Positions 60,701 through 64,000 of a DNA stretch of 64,000 nucleotides are shown here, one piece after another; within the stretch, counting starts at the first letter, position 1, and every line of letters starts with the position of its first letter. The position numbers and the translations under genes are program-made. The notes below the pieces were generated by a model. It was not told where the DNA came from. It saw only the letters and a program-made list of their open reading frames with translations, and ran no database searches. The stretch lies in assembly GCA_052143575.1 (NCBI GenBank), contig JBKQSP010000031.1, forward strand, positions 1 to 64,000, given 5' to 3'. This DNA comes from JAKACA01 sp052143575. Its GTDB lineage: Bacteria > Actinomycetota > Acidimicrobiia > Acidimicrobiales > Bog-793.

Positions 60701-63379
60701 GTCGAGGTCGGCTTGGGTGATGGAGTAGGTGGCGGTGAACGTCGCCACCTGCCCCGGTGAGAGCGTGGTCGTGGCGCCGGAGCAGGTTCCCGGCGGGCTG
60801 GCGAGGCTCTCGCAGCTCGGCCCGCTCGCGAGGGCACCGGCAGGCGCCGTTGGCACGTCGGTGACGCCGACGTCACTGAGGGTGACGTTGCCGCTGTTGG
60901 TGACGACGAACTGGTAGGAGATCGTCTGGCCGACCGTGTCGTAGGGACCGTTCGAGGTGACCGACTTCACGACGGTGAGCGCCGGTGACTGGGTCAGGCC
61001 GACGGTCGCCGAGGAGCCGGGCGACGTCGTCCCACACGACGACGAGCTGCAGCCGGGCGGGTCGCCCGTGGCGGTGGCGGTGTCACTCACCAAGCCGTTG
61101 TCGAGGTCGGCCTGGGTGATGGTGTAGGTGGCCGTGAACGTCGCCACCTGCCCCGGCGAGAGTGAGGTCGTGGCGCCGGAACAGGTTCCCGGCGGGCTGG
61201 CGAGGCTCTGACAGGTAGGCCCGCTCGTGAGGGCACCGGCGGGCGCCGTCTGCACGTCGGTGAGACCGACGTGGCTGAGGGTGACGTTGCCGCTGTTGGT
61301 GACGGCGAACTCGTAGGAGATGATCTGGCCGACGGCGTCGTAGGGGCCGCTCGAGGTGACGGACTTCACGATGACGAGGCCGGGGGTCTGTGTCAGGTCG
61401 ACGCTGGCCGATGAACCGGCCGACGTCGTCGCACACGACGACGAGCTGCAACCGGGCGAATCGCCGGCGGCGGTGGCGGTGTCACTCACCGAACCGAAAT
61501 CGAGGTCGGCCTGCGTGATCGTGTAGGTGGCGCTGAACGTCGCCACCTGCCCCGGTGCCAGCGAGGTCGTGGCGCCGGAGCAGGGGGCGGCAGGACTGGC
61601 GAGGCCCTGGCAGGTCGGCCCGGTCGTGAGTGCGCCGGCGGGCGCCGCCTGCACGTCGTTGAGGCCGACGTTGCCGAGGGTGACGTTGCCGGTGTTCTTG
61701 ACGACGAACTGGTAGGCGATCGGCTGGCCGACGTTGTCGTAGGGGCCGCTCGAGGTGACCGACTTCACGATCGTGAGAGCCGGGGACTGCGTCATGTCCA
61801 CGCTGGCCGAAGAGCCGGCCGACGTCGTCGCGCACGACGACGAGCTGCAGCCGGGCGGCTCCCCCGTGGCGGTGGCGGTGTCGCTCACCGAGCCGTGGTC
61901 GAGGTCGGCCTGCGTGATCGTGTAGCTGGCGGTGAACGTCGCCACCTGCCCCAATGAGAGTGAGGTCGTCGAACCCGAACACGTGCCGCCCGGGCTGGCG
62001 AGGCTCTGGCAGGTCGGCCCGCTCGCGAGCGCACCGGCAGGCGCCGTCTGCACGTCGTTGACACCGACGTCGCTGAGGGCGACGTTTCCGGTGTTGGTGA
62101 CGACGAACTGGTACGAGATCGTCTGGCCGACGATGTCGTAGGGGCCGCTCGAGGTGACCGACTTCGCGATGGAGAGGCTGGGCGCACTCTCCGGATCGTT
62201 GCTGGTCGAGGAGCAGTTCGGGCTGCATCCTGCATCGGTCGCCCCCGGCGGCGGTGTGACGGTCACCGTGTTCGTGAGCGTGCCCGACGCCGCCGCCGGC
62301 ACCGTCCCGCTGACCGTGTAGGTGAGTGTTCCACCGGAGGCGATGTCGACGGTGTCGGAGATGTTTCCCGAGCCTGAGGCGGTGCAGGAGCTTCCGGACG
62401 TGGCGCCGCAGGTCCAGGTGAACCCGGCCCCTGCGAGGGCCGCCGGCAGAGGATCCGAGACGGTCGCCTCGTCGGCGTATCCGGGCCCGCTGTTGGTGAC
62501 GGTCACGGTATAGGTCAACCGCTGGCCAGGCGAGTACGGATCCGGCGACGCCGTCTTCGCGACGGCGAGACTCACTGGGCAAAGGGCGCTCGGGCGAACC
62601 TGGGCGTCGAAGCCCTCTTCCGGGGGACCGCTCTTCATCTGGACGATGATCGTGTTCGCCCCGGTCTGCCAGTTGTGATCGAGCGTCGTCTCGGAGGCGT
62701 TGGCTATGTGGTAGCCGACGTAGTCGTACGGATCCGAGCCCACGGTGGTGTCCTGTGGCAGGTTCGAACCGGGGTACTGGCTCTGGTCAACGTTGTTGAC
62801 GAAGACGGTGGCGACTTCGTTGTCGGACATGAAGTTCATGGCCAGCGAGAACGACGAGGGCACGACGGACGGGTCGAGGTTGAAGTTGTACTCGTAGTAC
62901 CAGTCGCCGTTGGGGCTCGACGGGCTGGCGATGGTCTGTTGCGAGATCCACTGGGCGTTGCTGTAGGGGGTGGCCGACCAGGCGCCGGGGACGAGGTTGC
63001 CGACATTGGCGAGGGCGAAGCTCGGGTTCGCCGGCGGATCAGGGTTCGCTCCCGGCAGATAGGTGGCCGTCTCTGGGGAGGTACCGGCCGGGCTGTCGTA
63101 GGGACCTGCGACCTCCCAGTTCGCGTCGAGCGAGTTGTTCGGTTCCACACCGCCAGTGGCGGCGTCGTATCCCGTGTTGAAGATGTTGGGATCCGTGGCG
63201 CAGGTCACCGTCGGATCCTGGGGGCCGGGCGCAGCGGCGCTCCGGGTGGCCGGAATGAGCATCCCGGTGGCGGCGAGGACGGATCCGATCAGAAGGGCCG
63301 GCACCATCCTCCGCCGCGTGGCGAGCGCCCGCCGAGAGCGCCCGCGACGCTGGGCTGCGGCTCGTCCCCATCGGTGCAT
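57737..63379 (-). CDS. Giant DUF11-repeat surface protein with C-terminal sorting signal
   Basis: 1880 residues from the ATG at 63379 (the TTG at 63433 is an alternative). Signal peptide about 25-52. Residues about 55-285 are a beta-rich N-terminal domain. One divergent DUF11 domain follows, then eight near-identical 133-residue DUF11 units (nucleotide period 399, roughly 58.99-62.18 kb), each with Cys pairs in TCQSLASP and CSSSSCATTSAG, then three divergent DUF11 domains. The C-terminus has PPAHTGEPW, a membrane helix (YWLLVIVLMGSGVAVL) and an Arg tail (ESGRRRRRYG). This layout fits a sortase substrate of the LAxTG type, with Pro for Leu. It is a wall-anchored stalk or adhesin. No sortase gene is in the window. 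Confidence 0.9.
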   Translation of the reverse strand: MHRWGRAAAQRRGRSRRALATRRRMVPALLIGSVLAATGMLIPATRSAAAPGPQDPTVTCATDPNIFNTGYDAATGGVEPNNSLDANWEVAGPYDSPAGTSPETATYLPGANPDPPANPSFALANVGNLVPGAWSATPYSNAQWISQQTIASPSSPNGDWYYEYNFNLDPSVVPSSFSLAMNFMSDNEVATVFVNNVDQSQYPGSNLPQDTTVGSDPYDYVGYHIANASETTLDHNWQTGANTIIVQMKSGPPEEGFDAQVRPSALCPVSLAVAKTASPDPYSPGQRLTYTVTVTNSGPGYADEATVSDPLPAALAGAGFTWTCGATSGSSCTASGSGNISDTVDIASGGTLTYTVSGTVPAAASGTLTNTVTVTPPPGATDAGCSPNCSSTSNDPESAPSLSIAKSVTSSGPYDIVGQTISYQFVVTNTGNVALSDVGVNDVQTAPAGALASGPTCQSLASPGGTCSGSTTSLSLGQVATFTASYTITQADLDHGSVSDTATATGEPPGCSSSSCATTSAGSSASVDMTQSPALTIVKSVTSSGPYDNVGQPIAYQFVVKNTGNVTLGNVGLNDVQAAPAGALTTGPTCQGLASPAAPCSGATTSLAPGQVATFSATYTITQADLDFGSVSDTATAAGDSPGCSSSSCATTSAGSSASVDLTQTPGLVIVKSVTSSGPYDAVGQIISYEFAVTNSGNVTLSHVGLTDVQTAPAGALTSGPTCQSLASPPGTCSGATTSLSPGQVATFTATYTITQADLDNGLVSDTATATGDPPGCSSSSCGTTSPGSSATVGLTQSPALTVVKSVTSNGPYDTVGQTISYQFVVTNSGNVTLSDVGVTDVPTAPAGALASGPSCESLASPPGTCSGATTTLSPGQVATFTATYSITQADLDHGSVSDTATATGDPPSCSSSSCATGSPGSGASVGLIQLPSLTVAKSVASSGPYESVGETITYQFAVTNSGNVTLSDVGVTDVQTAPAGALASGPSCQSLASPPGTCSGATTTLSPGQVATFTATYTITQADLDHGSVSDSATATGDPPGCGSSSCATTSRGSSATVGLTQTPGLSIVKSVTSSGPYDTVAETISYEFAVTNSGNVTLSDVGVTDVQTAPAGALTSGPSCQSLASPAASCSGATTALAPGQVATFTATYTITQADLDNGSVSDTATATGEPPGCSSSSCATSSSGSSASVAMTQSPALTVVKSVTPSGPYDTVGETISYQFAVTNSGNVTLSDVGVTDVQTAPAGALTSGPSCQSLASPAASCSGATTSLAPGQVATFTATYTITQADLDNGSVSDTATATGEPPGCVSSSCATSSAGSTATVTLTQSPALTVVKSVTSSGPYDTVGETISYRFTVTNSGNVTLGHVGVLDVQAAPAGALTSGPTCQGLASPAGPCSGATTALSPRQVATFTATYTITQADLDNGSVSDTATATGEPPDCSSSACATTSAGSTATVTLTQSPALTVVKSSPTGTYSAVGQTIVYDFLVTNTGNVTLHAITVTDTETAPATQANLSPVDCPVSTLAPGAHEACSATYTVTLADLQHGSVKDTATASGDPPGSSTPVTSAGSSATVRAAFAAVTLTKAASTLIPGAHTDDTFVLTAENAGPSSSGTVVVTDVLARGLEFVSSSAADGSVSVSGQTVKWTIPDLAPSGAASKAVLSVVVAVDTTSPVSNSATFTQVTRNGSGGTTGKSNVVTITPTYAALVLTKTVADASPLQGKNDTYAITVLDKGPNSALGIVVTDPLPLGMTFVSASASTGTVSEAARSGRTTVTWDVGTLEAGAHAALHIIVKITAASGSIKNTADLTDQSYDPTGQTKSATALAAVAAPVVVPPAHTGEPWSSLWYWLLVIVLMGSGVAVLESGRRRRRYGSTPQG
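58988..62180 (-). repeat. Eight in-frame 399-bp tandem repeats
   Basis: Within the DUF11 gene, a unit of about 399 bases (133 codons) is repeated eight times with high identity, seen as recurrent identical segments at 59491, 59890, 60289, 60688, 61087, 61486 and 61885. The divergence between copies is mostly silent or conservative. Copy number could change by recombination. Confidence 0.85.
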
Positions 63380-63588
63380 TCGTGGCTCGCTTCCGGCTCG
63401 AGAGTGTCGTACTGCCCACCCGCGTCGAGACAACCCGGATAGGTATCGGCCCAGGAGGGACCGATCGGCATCCTATTGCCCCCGGTCTGGCGGGAGATGG
63501 ATCTCGGCGACGAACCATCCGTGCTGGAACTCGCTCGTCGCCAATTGATTCAGGGCAAGGAACCGCAAGGCTCGGGCGTCTCTCTGAC

Positions 63589-64000
63589 GTGCAGCGCACT
63601 GTTTTCCTTGCGTTGGCGTCCTTGGTGCTGATGGCCGCCGGGTGTAGTTCCGTTCGCCCAACCCCGAATGCCACCCGGACTGCGACGATCCCTCCGACGA
63701 GCCGGGCCATCGACCTCACCGATGGTGCCATCACCGGCAGAGTGCTCCCCTGCCCGGGCCTTCCGCGATCGGGTGTGCCAACGGTGGTCGTTGACCTCTT
63801 CCCGCCCTCAGGCATACAGATAGGTGTAGACCCGGAAACCGAGACGGCGGTCGAACCCGGCAGCACGTATCACCTAAACGCCGTGCCGCCAGGCAATTAC
63901 GCCCTCATCGACGGCTGGGTCGTGCCGGACGAGGTTGTCGACGAACACGTGACGGTGACCCGCTCGCGAACCCTCGTGGCGAACCTGCCGTCCTGCTTTC
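63589..64000 (+). CDS. Lipoprotein, truncated by the window end
   Basis: About 137 residues are visible from the GTG at 63589 with no stop before the window ends. The N-terminus is a clear lipoprotein signal: MQRTVFLALASLVLMAAGC with Cys19 in the lipobox. After a Thr/Pro linker the sequence reads IDLTDGAITGRVLPCPGLP, then VPTVVVDLFPPSG and STYHLNAVPPGNYALIDGW, the pattern of a carboxypeptidase-regulatory/SpaA-like beta-sandwich, a common Ig-like domain in surface proteins. It is divergent from the DUF11 gene. It has no strong ribosome binding site, so the transcript may be leaderless. Confidence 0.7.
   Translation, partial: MQRTVFLALASLVLMAAGCSSVRPTPNATRTATIPPTSRAIDLTDGAITGRVLPCPGLPRSGVPTVVVDLFPPSGIQIGVDPETETAVEPGSTYHLNAVPPGNYALIDGWVVPDEVVDEHVTVTRSRTLVANLPSCF

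Noticed and set aside
58988..62180. The 399-bp tandem repeats as a CRISPR-like or satellite array
   Set aside because: The units are in one open frame, encode DUF11 domains and have no spacer pattern.
1..64000. tRNA, rRNA, integrase, transposase or prophage signals
   Set aside because: No cloverleaf, rRNA segment, recombinase or terminal repeat was recognised. Composition is even across the window.

Overview
This 64 kb window is high-GC, gene-dense DNA. It looks like an actinobacterium, most plausibly of the Acidimicrobiia type. The evidence is the strong G/C bias at third codon positions, frequent GTG and TTG starts, -10 boxes of the TAGAnT type placed directly ahead of leaderless starts, two proteins of mycothiol-linked families (46365-47117 and 49828-50442), a DUF1918 protein, DUF3817, HxlR/DoxX, PPK2, and an unusual load of large exported repeat proteins. 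No rRNA, tRNA, CRISPR array, transposase or phage gene was seen. The species assignment is inference.

Layout. 1-6.7 kb: tail of an unidentified gene, a strong hairpin terminator, a 1037-aa secreted Cys-pair repeat protein, DUF1918, rhodanese, a GNAT acetyltransferase, and a KdpD-like sensor module with no kinase domain. 6.8-12.7 kb: a secreted S53 (sedolisin/kumamolisin) protease with five IPT/TIG domains and one FN3 domain, a membrane protein/DoxX pair, and a divergent HxlR regulator. 12.8-18.0 kb is the most interesting segment: a parvulin-like peptide-maturation protein, translationally coupled to a C39-peptidase ABC exporter that carries two N-terminal cyclic-nucleotide-binding domains, then a 53-aa double-glycine precursor peptide with a His-rich core, then a CRP/FNR regulator. 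18-33 kb: YjbR-like protein, phospholipase-C-type lipoprotein, acyl-CoA dehydrogenase-like protein, beta-helix surface protein, TM-TIG protein, a fusion of a helical RsbRD-like domain to methylmalonyl-CoA decarboxylase, GH43-like protein, DUF3817 protein, MarR/MFS pair, thiamine-binding protein and Gfo/Idh/MocA oxidoreductase.

33.4-49 kb: a decayed PAS-GAF-HD-GYP gene, PPK2, a flavodoxin-type protein, a Kelch-FN3 secreted protein, a G1 (glutamic) peptidase, a LuxR tail fragment, a second Cys-pair repeat protein, a TPR-GGDEF protein, a frameshifted MarR gene coupled to an MFS exporter, a DinB/maleylpyruvate-isomerase family protein and an aminobutyraldehyde-type dehydrogenase. 49-64 kb: DinB/DUF664, a lipoprotein coupled to a third Cys-pair repeat protein, an epoxide hydrolase/FAD monooxygenase pair, a YidC paralogue preceded by a small membrane ORF and a hairpin (an arrest-peptide-like arrangement), a 1.9-kaa DUF11 protein with eight near-identical 133-aa repeats and a C-terminal sorting signal, and a lipoprotein cut by the window end.

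How the genes may work together. Much of the window builds the cell exterior: repeat adhesins or propellers, acid-type proteases (S53 and G1), lipoproteins and a membrane insertase. The 12.8-18.0 kb cassette is read as a self-contained peptide production, cleavage and export unit in which both the exporter and the transcription factor carry intact cyclic-nucleotide pockets. That role is inferred from architecture and gene order.
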